From positions 159,794-223,793 of the forward strand of contig CAMBXO010000003.1 of assembly GCA_945871915.1 (NCBI GenBank): DNA of 64,000 nucleotides. Direction: 5' to 3'. Shown one piece after another: positions 49,682 through 59,957 of this stretch. The number at the start of each line of letters is the position of its first letter. Positions within the stretch are counted from its first letter, which is position 1. Both the position numbers and the translations under genes were made by a program. This DNA comes from Singulisphaera sp. GP187. Lineage in GTDB: Bacteria; Planctomycetota; Phycisphaerae; Phycisphaerales; SM1A02. The notes under the pieces were generated by a model that searched no databases, had not been told where the DNA came from, and saw nothing but the letters and a program-made list of their open reading frames with translations.

Positions 49682-50757
49682 GAGTTCTCCCTTGTTTCCT
49701 TTGAATCGTTCAGTTGCAAGCGAAGTGTTTCCACTTGCCGCTCCAACTGTTTCACACGCTTGGCCATTCCGCCAAGATCCATGGATATGAGATAGTTGCG
49801 CCTGGCCATTTGCATATCCACGGCAGGGAATCCCGCAACGCGTGCACCCGCGGGAACATCGGAAATGATTCCTGTTCTCCCACCAGCCACCACGCGGTCA
49901 CCAATTTTGAGATGGCCCGACACGCCGGCCTGTCCGCCAAGCACAACATAGTCGCCAATTTCGACACTGCCGCTGATCCCAACCAGACTCACAACAAGGC
50001 AGTGCTTGCCAATGCGTGTGCCGTGACCAATCGAAATGAGATCGGCAAACTTAGTGCCAGCGCCAATTCGAGTCTCCTCCATGGCCGATCGCTCCACCAC
50101 GCACCCGCTTCCAATCTCCACATCATCTTCCAGCACCACAATACCATTCTGCGGAATTTTCTCGTGGCGACCGCCATGCGTGGCGTACCCAAACCCGTCA
50201 CTTCCAATGACAGCGTGGGCGTGAATGGTCACTCGATTTCCCAGACGACATCCGTCGTAGACAGTCGCCCCAGGAAACAATACGCATTGGTCGCCAAGCG
50301 TGGCCCCTGCACCAACATACGCACCCGGATACAGCACGCAACGCGCTCCAACCACCGCACCTCGCTCAACCACGCTGCCGGCATGGAGTTGCGTAGACGC
50401 ACCAATCGTTGCGGAGGGATGCACAACCGCCATCGGCGATCGATCAGGTGTCGAAGCCGCTGCGTCGGCAGGCAGCGGATGCACCCGAAACCCATGCAAT
50501 GCAACCATGGCCTGGCGAAACGCAAAGTATGGATCCTTGGCCTCAAGTCGAGCTAATCCGGGGCGGGTGACGACTTCGGGCGACACGATCACTGCACTGG
50601 CTTTGGTGCTTCCGAGATGGCTGATGTAGCGCGGGTTGGCAACAAAAGTCACCTGACCATCACACGCGCTGTCGATCGACGCACACGCTGTGATCTGGAC
50701 CGCTCCGTCTCCGCGCAGCGTTGCCTGAATGTGCGAAGCCAATTCGTCGAGCCGCAT
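49678..50757 (-). CDS. lpxD: UDP-3-O-acylglucosamine N-acyltransferase (copy 1)
   Basis: Hexapeptide repeats; [79 protein letters not shown]. Confidence 0.9.
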   Translation of the reverse strand: MRLDELASHIQATLRGDGAVQITACASIDSACDGQVTFVANPRYISHLGSTKASAVIVSPEVVTRPGLARLEAKDPYFAFRQAMVALHGFRVHPLPADAAASTPDRSPMAVVHPSATIGASTQLHAGSVVERGAVVGARCVLYPGAYVGAGATLGDQCVLFPGATVYDGCRLGNRVTIHAHAVIGSDGFGYATHGGRHEKIPQNGIVVLEDDVEIGSGCVVERSAMEETRIGAGTKFADLISIGHGTRIGKHCLVVSLVGISGSVEIGDYVVLGGQAGVSGHLKIGDRVVAGGRTGIISDVPAGARVAGFPAVDMQMARRNYLISMDLGGMAKRVKQLERQVETLRLQLNDSKETRENS

Positions 50758-50827
50758 GAGGCAGGCAGGCTAACAGCACCTCCGCAGAGCAGGGCGGAGG
50801 GCTGACGGTTATCCTCACTGCGTCCGC

Positions 50828-53305
50828 ATGAACGGCTCCGCTCGCCCACCCTTGCGCTCGGGTTTGCCGCCGACGGGCACCCCCCTGCAGAAACTCATGG
50901 GACTGGCTTGCGCTGTCGCAATCTGTCTGTGTGTGGTGGTTCGCGCAGACGGAGTTGAAGACGAAAGCCTTGCCGATCGACCCATCAGCAAAGTGACGCT
51001 CATTGGACTGGGGCGAATTGGCGAACAGGAAATACGCAACAACCTCCGCGTAGCAACGGGCGAGCCCTACGACTCGCGAATGGTGCGAGAAGATGTGACA
51101 AACCTGTACCGCCTTGGCCACTTTGCAACGGTGACTGCGGATGCCAAGATTCTTCCTGACGGAACGGTCGAAGTTTCCTATCTCATGGTTGAACAGGCGA
51201 TCGTGCAGGCCATTCAAACCGTCGGAAACAAGGCTTTGAGCGATCAGGAGCTTCGCGGAGTCATCCCGCTTTTCCCCGGCGGTGCGCGAGACGACTTTCT
51301 GCTGCAGCAGAGTGTCTTCAAGATCAAAGAGCTCTATAAAGGAAAGGGTCACTATTTGATCGAAGTCTCGGTCGACGAGAGTCGACTGAAGGAAGAAGGC
51401 ATTCTGATCTTCCGAATTGTGGAGGGGCCGCGGGTTCGCATTCGTGAAATCGAGTTTGTTGGCAACCGCGCATTTCCCGCCAAGCAATTGGCGCCGCAAA
51501 TCAAGACCAAGCCATGGATCTTTCTCTTTCGCAAAGGCAACCTCGATGAGGAGTTGCTGGTGGATGATGTGGCCACGCTTGATGCCTATTACAAAGATCG
51601 CGGGTATGTGGATGTGCGCGTGGATCGCAGATTGGAATTGAGCGCGGATCAGAAAGAGGCCAAGGTGATCTTTGTTATCACGGAAGGCCGCCAATACCGC
51701 TTGCGAAGTGTGCGCATCGAGGCACCCGGTGGCAAGAGTTCGCTCAAGGTTTTTAGCCCGGAACAATTACGGGGTTTGATGGCGCTTCGACCTGGGGATG
51801 CCTACACCAAGAACCGCATTGAGCAAAGCACCAAACTGATCCAAAGTGCTTATTTCACCATGGGCTATGTGGATGCACGCGTCGAAGCAACCTATGTGCG
51901 TGCCGGCGAGGAACCCGATGTGGACATGCTGATCACCGTGTCGGAAGGCGATGCTTTTCAGACGGGTCTGGTGCGAATTCAGGGAAATTTTATCACCCGC
52001 GACAAAGTGATCCGCCGGCTCGTGCGCTTTCAGCCCGGTCGACCCATCGATGGAAATGAGATCGACAACACCGACAAACGATTGAAGGCCAGCAATCTCT
52101 TTAACGAAACGCGCGTCACGCTGCAGCCGGTGGATGCCAACACTCCAACGCAGCGTGATGTGCTGGTGGACTTGAAAGAAAAGAACACCGGCAGTCTGAA
52201 CTTTGGCGTTGCTGTGGGAACGGACAATGGATTTGGCGGTGAGATTTCGCTCAATCAATACAACTTCGATATGGCCGACCCGCCAGCCAGTCTGGGCGAG
52301 TTTGTGGGCGGTCGTTCGTTCCGAGGTGCTGGGCAGACTTTCAATCTCAGCCTGCAACCGGGTGTCGAAGTCAGCACCTATTCGGTGGGTATTGGCGACC
52401 CACATCTTTTTGAGACGGACTGGTCAGGCAATGCCAGCACTTTTTATCGCAATCGAATTTATCCCTATTACAACGAGGAACGATGGAACATGCAGGTTGG
52501 CCTTGGTCGGCGCGTGGGCGACTTCTGGACCTTTAACAGCAATGCTCGATTTGACTCCGTTACGTTGACGGAGTTCCAAAGTGGAACACCTGTCGAGGTG
52601 TACAACCAAGCTGGGCCTTCCACCTTCGCCGTTTTATCTGCGAGTATTCAACGCAACACCATCGACAATCGCGCGCGGCCGGGCTCGGGAAGCATTCTTG
52701 ATTTTTCGTTTAGCCAATATGTTGGCGAGTACACGTTTCCAACAACGCGCGTGAGCTACACCACCTTTCTCACCTTGGACGAGGACTTCTTAGGGCGAAA
52801 AACCACACTGCGTCTTAACAGCCAAGCGGCCTACATCTTTAGTAGTGACGCACCCGTCTTTGAGCGCTTTTATATGGGCGGCCGCAGTTTCCGCGGATTT
52901 GCATTCCGAGGCGTCAGCCCGCAATCGGAAGCCCTGCTCAACACTTCGCCGTGGCCGGCGGCGCCCATTGTGGCCCCCTATACCCAGTATGGAACCGCCG
53001 TGGTCCCAACTGGGCCGACCTGGCAGAACAACCCAGTCGGCGGTCAGTTTCTTTTCTTTGCCGGTGCGCAACTTGAGACACCCATCTTTATGGACAGTAT
53101 CACCATGGTGTTTTTCTGCGACTCCGGAACAGTGGACGACAGTGCCAGTCTCGATTTGTATCGAGTCAGTGTCGGCAGTGGCCTGCGCCTCTACATCCCG
53201 ATGATGGGACCCGCTCCCATTGCACTGGATTTTGCAATCCCCATTATGAAACAGGAATTCGATTCAACGCAGACCTTCTCATTTAACGCAGAAATGCCCT
53301 TCTGA
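50828..53305 (+). CDS. bamA: Outer membrane protein assembly factor BamA
   Basis: 825 aa; POTRA repeats, C-terminal barrel with MGGRSFRGFAFRGVSP and FNAEMPF terminus. Confidence 0.93.
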   Translation: MNGSARPPLRSGLPPTGTPLQKLMGLACAVAICLCVVVRADGVEDESLADRPISKVTLIGLGRIGEQEIRNNLRVATGEPYDSRMVREDVTNLYRLGHFATVTADAKILPDGTVEVSYLMVEQAIVQAIQTVGNKALSDQELRGVIPLFPGGARDDFLLQQSVFKIKELYKGKGHYLIEVSVDESRLKEEGILIFRIVEGPRVRIREIEFVGNRAFPAKQLAPQIKTKPWIFLFRKGNLDEELLVDDVATLDAYYKDRGYVDVRVDRRLELSADQKEAKVIFVITEGRQYRLRSVRIEAPGGKSSLKVFSPEQLRGLMALRPGDAYTKNRIEQSTKLIQSAYFTMGYVDARVEATYVRAGEEPDVDMLITVSEGDAFQTGLVRIQGNFITRDKVIRRLVRFQPGRPIDGNEIDNTDKRLKASNLFNETRVTLQPVDANTPTQRDVLVDLKEKNTGSLNFGVAVGTDNGFGGEISLNQYNFDMADPPASLGEFVGGRSFRGAGQTFNLSLQPGVEVSTYSVGIGDPHLFETDWSGNASTFYRNRIYPYYNEERWNMQVGLGRRVGDFWTFNSNARFDSVTLTEFQSGTPVEVYNQAGPSTFAVLSASIQRNTIDNRARPGSGSILDFSFSQYVGEYTFPTTRVSYTTFLTLDEDFLGRKTTLRLNSQAAYIFSSDAPVFERFYMGGRSFRGFAFRGVSPQSEALLNTSPWPAAPIVAPYTQYGTAVVPTGPTWQNNPVGGQFLFFAGAQLETPIFMDSITMVFFCDSGTVDDSASLDLYRVSVGSGLRLYIPMMGPAPIALDFAIPIMKQEFDSTQTFSFNAEMPF

Positions 53306-53363
53306 ACTCATCGCATTGAAAGAGCCGGGCTTCTACAATCCCTGCCCCAACGGAGAACCAACC

Positions 53364-54014
53364 ATGCAGCACACCACTCGAACCATTCTTCTTACAACGG
53401 CTGTTGCAACGGCTTTGGCACTCGGTTCAGTTGCCATGGGCGTGGCTCGGCCCGTCGCACCGGGTCAAGGCACGCGAGTTGCCAGCGTGAATTTGCCCCG
53501 TCTCTTGGACAAATTGCAAGAGCGCCAAGACTTCGAGATGCAAGTGGAAGCGATGAAGCGACAATTTCAGGAAGAAGCCCTCTCTCGCAAGAACAAAATG
53601 GAAGGCGCACTCAAAGAAGTTGAGGGCATGCCCGACACGCCTGAACGACAGGCCAAGGTTGAACCCATCATCTTGGAACAGTTACAGATGGAGCAGTGGG
53701 CCAACAGCAAGGGTGGCGAATTGGACTACGAGAAGAGCCTGATGTGGCGCAGCATTTACCGCAATCTGCGAAGTGAATCCGCCAAGTTGGCTGAAACCGA
53801 GGGGTATGACTACATCATGATTGATGACGGAAGCGAGGATCTTGGAACCAACCGAGATGTGAAAGTGTCACTCGAAGGACAAGTTCTGGATCAGTTTCAA
53901 CGCCGCCGCATGTTGTATGCCAATCCTGCCAATGATCTCACAGACAAACTCATCGTGCGCATGAACAATGCCAGAGCCGCTGGCACTTCTGTCGCACCTT
54001 CTTCTGCCAAGTGA
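53364..54014 (+). CDS. OmpH/Skp-like periplasmic chaperone (copy 1)
   Basis: Signal peptide; RVASVNLPRLLDKLQERQDFEMQ coiled coil. Confidence 0.8.
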   Translation: MQHTTRTILLTTAVATALALGSVAMGVARPVAPGQGTRVASVNLPRLLDKLQERQDFEMQVEAMKRQFQEEALSRKNKMEGALKEVEGMPDTPERQAKVEPIILEQLQMEQWANSKGGELDYEKSLMWRSIYRNLRSESAKLAETEGYDYIMIDDGSEDLGTNRDVKVSLEGQVLDQFQRRRMLYANPANDLTDKLIVRMNNARAAGTSVAPSSAK

Positions 54015-54018
54015 CCAC

Positions 54019-54624
54019 ATGAACAACGGACCTTATTCCATGCGACGCCTTTCTCTCCTTGCCATTCTTCCATTCCTTCTTCTCTTGTGGGCCATGGTGA
54101 CTCCAGAGAAACCCGCGGTTGTTGGCTGCGTGGATCTTGAACGCATCTTTGCCGGATTGGATCAGCACAAATCCAATGAAGCAAAACTTGCCGAGGTCAT
54201 TAAGGCCGAAGCCACAAAACGAGATGCCATTGGTGCCGAAGTGCAGTCGTTGCAAGCTGAGATGGAGAACTTTAAGCCTGATACGCCTGGCTTTGCAGAA
54301 ACGGGCCGCAAACTCACCGATGCCGCTGGACGACTGAAGGTGTTTGAGGAATTCCTGAAGCGCAAATTGGAATTTGAGCAGAGCAATCTCGTTCGCAATA
54401 CCTACAACTCCATCAAGGCGTCACTTGGGACTATCTGCAAGGAACAGAGCATCGACATTGTGTTCATGGATGATGCCAGCCCGCCATTCGACAAAAATGA
54501 TCCAAGGCCGATCACCCAGCAGATTTCTGGCCGCCGCATGATGTGGTTCAATCCATCGCTCGACATGACCGATCTTGTGATCAAGCGCATGAACGAGGCA
54601 TTCGCCTCTGGAAAAGGTTTGTGA
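54019..54624 (+). CDS. OmpH/Skp-like periplasmic chaperone (copy 2)
   Basis: [32 protein letters not shown] coiled coil; directly follows copy 1. Confidence 0.8.
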   Translation: MNNGPYSMRRLSLLAILPFLLLLWAMVTPEKPAVVGCVDLERIFAGLDQHKSNEAKLAEVIKAEATKRDAIGAEVQSLQAEMENFKPDTPGFAETGRKLTDAAGRLKVFEEFLKRKLEFEQSNLVRNTYNSIKASLGTICKEQSIDIVFMDDASPPFDKNDPRPITQQISGRRMMWFNPSLDMTDLVIKRMNEAFASGKGL

Positions 54625-55670
54625 ATCGACCGCCTGCCACCGCGGCAGAACTTGCACTGCTCGTGGAGGGGCAGTTGGATGGTTGCTCAACGGCGGTCGT
54701 ACGCGGCATGAATTCCATTGAGGATGCTGCGGCGGATGAAGCGGCATTTATCGTGAACGAAAAGTACGCCGCGCAGTGGATCAACGCGACAACGCGCGTG
54801 GCCATTGTGGCACAGAATGTTCCGTGCGATGTTGGGGATCGCGCAACTCGCGCGCTGATTCGCGTGGCCCATGCGGAGTTGGCACTCGCCAAGGCTCTGG
54901 AGGCCTTTGCTCCTGCTGCGGAAATGCCTCAACTGGGCGTGCACGCCACCGCCGTTGTGGATCCGTCTGCCACCATTGGGCCGGGCGCACGCATTGGTGC
55001 TCACGTTGTCATTGAGCGATCGGCTCGCCTTGGCGCGCAGTGCGTTCTGCATGCTGGTTCATTCGTCGGTGCTGAAGTCATCATGGGCGACCACTGTGTT
55101 CTTCATGCACATGCAGTTGTGCGCGAACGCTGCCAACTTGGTCATCGCGTGGTGATCAATGCGTGCACCGTCATTGGCAGCGATGGCTTTGGCTACCGCC
55201 CTGCCGCCGATGGAAAAAGCATGGTTCGCATTCCGCATCTTGGCACAGTTGTGCTTGACGATGGCGTGGAGATTGGCGCCAACTGCTGTGTGGACCGCGC
55301 CAAGTTTGGTGCAACCCGTGTTGGCGCTGGCACCAAAATTGACAATCTTTGCCAAATTGCGCACGGATGTCGCATTGGACGAATGACCGTCATCGCCGGG
55401 CTCACGGGGCTTGCTGGAAGTGTCACCGTTGGCGATGGAGTGCAAATTGGTGGCAGTTGCGGCATTGGCGACCATCTCACCATCGGCAATGGGGCCCGGC
55501 TGGCAGCGAAGAGTGCTCTCATGAATGATGTTCCAGAAGGGGCAACATGGGGCGGAATGCCTGCACAGGACATTCGGACCGAATTGAGAGTGATCGCTGC
55601 AATCCGTAAACTGCCTGAATGGTCACGGAAGTTCCGTCGTCTCAGCGAGGATTCAGGGAAGGCGCTTTGA
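54621..55670 (+). CDS. lpxD: UDP-3-O-acylglucosamine N-acyltransferase (copy 2)
   Basis: GTGA start overlap; [66 protein letters not shown]. Confidence 0.92.
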   Translation: MNRPPATAAELALLVEGQLDGCSTAVVRGMNSIEDAAADEAAFIVNEKYAAQWINATTRVAIVAQNVPCDVGDRATRALIRVAHAELALAKALEAFAPAAEMPQLGVHATAVVDPSATIGPGARIGAHVVIERSARLGAQCVLHAGSFVGAEVIMGDHCVLHAHAVVRERCQLGHRVVINACTVIGSDGFGYRPAADGKSMVRIPHLGTVVLDDGVEIGANCCVDRAKFGATRVGAGTKIDNLCQIAHGCRIGRMTVIAGLTGLAGSVTVGDGVQIGGSCGIGDHLTIGNGARLAAKSALMNDVPEGATWGGMPAQDIRTELRVIAAIRKLPEWSRKFRRLSEDSGKAL

Positions 55671-57025
55671 CGGCATCCCCGTCTGCAGTGAAGGGGCCTC
55701 GTCCACCCTCCGGTGAGCGGCAACGAACACTCGCTGCTTCGGTGACAGTGCGTGGCAAAGGATTGTTGCATGGTCAAGACGCAACGCTGGAAATCAATCC
55801 GGCGCCTGCAGGCACTGGAATCGTTTTTGAACGCACCGATCTTTCGCCGCCAGTCACCATTCCTGCGCTGGTCTCGCATGTCATTCCCAAAGCGCGTCGC
55901 ACCACGCTGCGTGTGGGCGATGCCACCATTGACACAGTGGAGCATTGCCTGAGCGCGCTGGCCGGCCTGCGCGTGGACAACGCCGTGCTGCGAATCGCTG
56001 GACCGGAATTGCCACTTGGTGATGGAAGCGCGCTGCCATTCCTTGAGCCCATTCGAGCAGTCGGCTTGGTGGAACAAGATGCGCTTCGCCGCACTTTTCA
56101 ACTTCGCGAGCCCATTGTTGTCGAAGACGGCAATGCCATGATCGCAGCGATGCCACGAAGTGAAGAGGGCATGGAGGTGGTGTATGACCTTGACTACGGT
56201 CCCACCGAGCATCGGATTCCGAGACAGATGCAGGTGTTTGATCCAGCCCGTGACGACTACGCGAAGAACATCGCGCCCGCTCGCACTTACAGTCTGAGCG
56301 AAGAGGCGGAAAAACTATGGGCCGCTGGCATGTGCCGCCACCTCACGCCCCGCGAAGCGTTGGTGATTGGTCCCGATGGACCGATCGACAATGCGTTTCG
56401 ATTTTCGAACGAGCCGGTGCGCCACAAACTGCTCGATGTGCTTGGTGATCTGTATCTGGTTGGGCGGCCAGTTCAGTGCCGAGTGATTGCCTATCGAAGC
56501 GGTCACGGGCTCAATCGGCAGTTGGCACAGCAACTTCGCCGCGCCATGAAGGCGGCGGATCTTGCGGAGAGTTTGGTGGCTGGCCGCGCCATGGACTCTC
56601 GAGCGATCCAACGGCTGTTGCCCCATCGCTTTCCCATGCTGCTGGTCGATCGTGTGGTGGAAATCGATGGTGAGCGTCGTGCGGTCGGCGTAAAGAATGT
56701 CACGGCCAACGAACCCTTTTTTCAGGGGCATTATCCGGGAACTCCCATCATGCCGGGCGTGCTCATTGTGGAAGCGATGGCACAGTTAGGTGGCTTGTTG
56801 CTGAGTCGAACGCTGGAACACACCGGCCGCGTCGCCCTGCTGTTGAGCCTGGACAAAGTGAAACTTCGCAAGGCCGTTACGCCGGGTGACCAACTTGTGT
56901 TAGAAGCGGAAACCATTCGAGCCAATGCCCGCACAGCGAGCCTGCGTTGCCGAGCCAGTGTGGGTGGTAAGCCCGCCGCGGAAGCAGAGATTCGCTTTAT
57001 GATGGTCGATCCAGAGCAAGCCTGA
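55667..57025 (+). CDS. Bifunctional LpxC/FabZ fusion (deacetylase + hydroxyacyl-ACP dehydratase)
   Basis: N-terminal LpxC ([41 protein letters not shown]); C-terminal FabZ ([44 protein letters not shown]). TTGA start overlap. Confidence 0.93.
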   Translation: MTASPSAVKGPRPPSGERQRTLAASVTVRGKGLLHGQDATLEINPAPAGTGIVFERTDLSPPVTIPALVSHVIPKARRTTLRVGDATIDTVEHCLSALAGLRVDNAVLRIAGPELPLGDGSALPFLEPIRAVGLVEQDALRRTFQLREPIVVEDGNAMIAAMPRSEEGMEVVYDLDYGPTEHRIPRQMQVFDPARDDYAKNIAPARTYSLSEEAEKLWAAGMCRHLTPREALVIGPDGPIDNAFRFSNEPVRHKLLDVLGDLYLVGRPVQCRVIAYRSGHGLNRQLAQQLRRAMKAADLAESLVAGRAMDSRAIQRLLPHRFPMLLVDRVVEIDGERRAVGVKNVTANEPFFQGHYPGTPIMPGVLIVEAMAQLGGLLLSRTLEHTGRVALLLSLDKVKLRKAVTPGDQLVLEAETIRANARTASLRCRASVGGKPAAEAEIRFMMVDPEQA

Positions 57026-57031
57026 GTTCCC

Positions 57032-57892
57032 ATGCCCACGATTCACCCAACTGCAATCATTGATCCATCCACGCACATTGGCGACCATGTCACCATTGGC
57101 CCGTGGTGCGTGATCGGCCCCCGCTGTTCGATCGGTGATAGCACCACGCTTGTTTCGCATGTGCACATGGATCGTGACACGACGCTTGGAAACGAGAACA
57201 TTCTCCATCCGTTTACGATTGTTGGCGGTCCGCCGCAAGACAAAAAGTTTCACGGCGAGCGCACCACGCTGGTGATTGGCGATCGCAATCAGATTCGTGA
57301 ATTTGCCAGCATTCATCGTGGAACCAGCAACGGCGGCGGTGTCACCACGATTGGAAACGACAACCTCATCATGGGGTGTGTGCACATTGCCCACGATTGT
57401 GTGATTGGCTCCGAAGTCATCGCGGCCAACAATGCCATGCTGGCCGGACATGTCACGGTGGGCGATGGGGCCAACATTGGCGGCGGCGCTGGGCTGCACC
57501 ACTTTGTGCGAGTGGGTACCCGTGGTTTCATTGGCGCCATGGCTCGCGTGAGCAAGGATGTTCCGCCCTACATGATTGTTGAAGGAAATCCTGCAGAGGT
57601 TCGCGGGCACAACGCCATTGCCATGCGAAGGCTTGGACTGAGTGATGCGGAAGTGGATGCCATGAAGGAGGCGTACAAGCGCCTCTTCAGAGATCGCGGT
57701 GGCAATATTCTCGAGAAGATTGCATCGTTACGAAATGATTTCCCGGCGTTTGCCACCATGCAGACTTTGTGCGAAGCCGTGCTTGAGACGGTCGGTGGTG
57801 TGCATGGCCGTGCTCAAGAAGCCACTCGAGGTGATGACAAACGCCAGCGGCGGGGCGCATCCGCGCAACTGCCTGCCACTCCAGAAGCCTGA
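57032..57892 (+). CDS. lpxA: UDP-N-acetylglucosamine acyltransferase
   Basis: IHPTAIIDPSTHIGDHVTIGPWCVIGP; NLIMGCVHIAHDCVIGSEVIAANNAMLAGHVTVGDGA. Confidence 0.95.
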   Translation: MPTIHPTAIIDPSTHIGDHVTIGPWCVIGPRCSIGDSTTLVSHVHMDRDTTLGNENILHPFTIVGGPPQDKKFHGERTTLVIGDRNQIREFASIHRGTSNGGGVTTIGNDNLIMGCVHIAHDCVIGSEVIAANNAMLAGHVTVGDGANIGGGAGLHHFVRVGTRGFIGAMARVSKDVPPYMIVEGNPAEVRGHNAIAMRRLGLSDAEVDAMKEAYKRLFRDRGGNILEKIASLRNDFPAFATMQTLCEAVLETVGGVHGRAQEATRGDDKRQRRGASAQLPATPEA

Positions 57893-57903
57893 AAGGGATT
57901 TGT

Positions 57904-58617
57904 ATGACTACGCCAGCAAGCAAGATGAGAATTGATGAACAAATGGAGATGGCTGAGGCCGCCCTGCGGCGCGGCAATTGGTTTGAAAGCGAGCGGTGTG
58001 GTCAACGGGGACTCGAGATGGCTCGCAGCGCGGAAGAATTCACCGCCATGGCAAGAATTTGTCTGCTGCTTCAAGAAGCCAGGCGTTTGCGTTTGCAAGC
58101 GGCGTTTACTGCAAAGAAGGTCTTCCTTCTGAATGAAGGGATCATGGAAGAGATCAAGGTTCATGCCGGTTGCTATGTCGTGGAGCCCCCTTTGGTCGGC
58201 GCGGATGCGCGGCGATTGCGGCTGGCGGCACTGCGAGATGAGATCCCGGTGGCCATCTTGTGTCGGGAGCCGGTCAATCGGGCCGGGTTGTGTCCGGTGG
58301 TTGCTTTGGGGGCAGTCACGGTTCGAACTCGAATTCAACCGCCTAAGAATCCGGACAAGCCAACGCTTTCATGGATTGCTGCTGCGATCGAATCGCTCGG
58401 AGACAGTGCAGTTGAGAGTGTCGATGTGGGTCACGACCTTGATAAGCAGATTGACAATGTGATGGCAAAGTTGGATGCGATTCCCGATCACGAGGGGCTG
58501 CACCAATTGCTCATGGATTTATGTGAGCGGGCGGCCAAGGGGTTCGTTCGCTTAGAGCCAACCATCGATCCGCTTGAAGCCGAACTGGCCGACGAGATAG
58601 ACGACTCAAAGCAGTGA
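57904..58617 (+). CDS. Hypothetical protein at end of lpx cluster
   Basis: 237 aa, SD gaaaggga upstream; no clear family. Confidence 0.65.
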   Translation: MTTPASKMRIDEQMEMAEAALRRGNWFESERCGQRGLEMARSAEEFTAMARICLLLQEARRLRLQAAFTAKKVFLLNEGIMEEIKVHAGCYVVEPPLVGADARRLRLAALRDEIPVAILCREPVNRAGLCPVVALGAVTVRTRIQPPKNPDKPTLSWIAAAIESLGDSAVESVDVGHDLDKQIDNVMAKLDAIPDHEGLHQLLMDLCERAAKGFVRLEPTIDPLEAELADEIDDSKQ

Positions 58618-58650
58618 CCATAACCAGGGACGGGGGTCGTTATTGGTCAC
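58614..58650. repeat. REP-like hairpin 1
   Basis: GTGACCATAAC-cagggacgggggtc-GTTATTGGTCAC; overlaps the stop codon of the upstream gene. Confidence 0.6.
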
Positions 58651-58708
58651 ACGAAACACGTCCACCGCCAAGCAGCCCCCACCAATTCTAATTCTTGCAG
58701 GCGAGATT

Positions 58709-59926
58709 TCACCCTCGCCAGTCAAGGCCTTCGGGTAGGCCGTTGCCAAGATTCATGGCACCATCGCGAGTCACAACAATTGCGTCTTCAACGCGAATGC
58801 CGCCGATTGCATGGCAATAGAGCCCAGGTTCAATTGTGATCGTGTCGCCGTCGATCAGTTCGGGACCGCCCGCGTCCACCAGTGGCAATTCGTGAACATC
58901 TAATCCAACACCATGGCCGGTTCCGTGCACCATGCCGCACCATGTTGCGGGCGAGTTCATAGGCGGCAAACCCATTCCAAAACCTGCATCCTGAATCACG
59001 CGACGAGTCACCGCGTGCACCGAGTCGCCGGTCACACCAGCCTTTACGCTTTTGATTGCGGTTGCCTTGGCAAGCACAACCGCTGCGTGCATGCGCGCGA
59101 CTTCTGTTGGAATTGTGCCATGCACCACCGTGCGGGTGCTATCGCCCCAATAACCGCTGGCCTTGTTGCGAGGAAAGACATCCACAATGATGGGTTGGCC
59201 AGTCTGCAACGGACCAGTTCCGTCGTGATGGCAATCGCCACCTTGTGGACCACCCGCAACGATTGAGCGCGGGTTTTCGTAGCCCTCACGAATGAGAAAT
59301 GTGTCGATTTCGCCACGCACACGCTCACTTGTCACTGGCGATCCTTGGTGCAGCAAGCCGCCGCTTGCATTGGCTGAAGCATTGGCAATGAATCGGCACG
59401 CAAGCTCAATTGCACGCTCAGTCACTCGCTGGCTCTCTTGCATCGCTGCGATCTCCGTAGCATCTTTTGCGCGCCGATCCAAGGTAAAAAGAAGCGGATC
59501 GCAGCGAACCGAAATGCCTGCGTTCACGAGATGATGTTGAAAAATCGCTGGGAATGTTCGATCACAAACGGCCTTCTTCGCTCCAGCGCGAACGAGACAT
59601 TCAGCAAGAGCTTGGGCGGTCGCGGTTTCGCGCTCACTGCTCAATCCATTCGAGGGGCTGAAATCAAGTGGCGAACAAATGTTGTCAGCCCGCGCCGTCT
59701 TGCGAGCGCGATCGATTTCGATGTCTCTCAGAATGAGTGTGCGTATTCGGTTTCCGCCGCCGAGGCTCCACTCCATCATGGCAACGGGGTCACCAACGCG
59801 AAAGCGAATGCGATGCAGGAGTGACATGTTCACGGCAGGAATGCCAGCCATGACAATTGCTTCGTCGTTTGCGACCATGGCTGGAAGAATACGAATGGGG
59901 TTCGTTGGGGAAAGGTGAGTTGGCAT
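58709..59926 (-). CDS. M24 family metallopeptidase (Xaa-Pro aminopeptidase-like)
   Basis: IIVDVFPRNKASGYWGDSTRTVV; MVHGTGHGVGLDVHELP; TIEPGLYCHAIGGIRVED. Start at ATG 59926 preferred over GTG 59932. Confidence 0.9.
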   Translation of the reverse strand: MPTHLSPTNPIRILPAMVANDEAIVMAGIPAVNMSLLHRIRFRVGDPVAMMEWSLGGGNRIRTLILRDIEIDRARKTARADNICSPLDFSPSNGLSSERETATAQALAECLVRAGAKKAVCDRTFPAIFQHHLVNAGISVRCDPLLFTLDRRAKDATEIAAMQESQRVTERAIELACRFIANASANASGGLLHQGSPVTSERVRGEIDTFLIREGYENPRSIVAGGPQGGDCHHDGTGPLQTGQPIIVDVFPRNKASGYWGDSTRTVVHGTIPTEVARMHAAVVLAKATAIKSVKAGVTGDSVHAVTRRVIQDAGFGMGLPPMNSPATWCGMVHGTGHGVGLDVHELPLVDAGGPELIDGDTITIEPGLYCHAIGGIRVEDAIVVTRDGAMNLGNGLPEGLDWRG

Positions 59927-59927
59927 G

Positions 59928-59957
59928 GTCACTAGGGACGGGGGTCCAGTAACTCAC
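59928..59957. repeat. REP-like element 2
   Basis: GTCACT-agggacgggggtcc-AGTAACTCAC; shares AGGGACGGGGGTC with 58626-58638. Confidence 0.5.
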
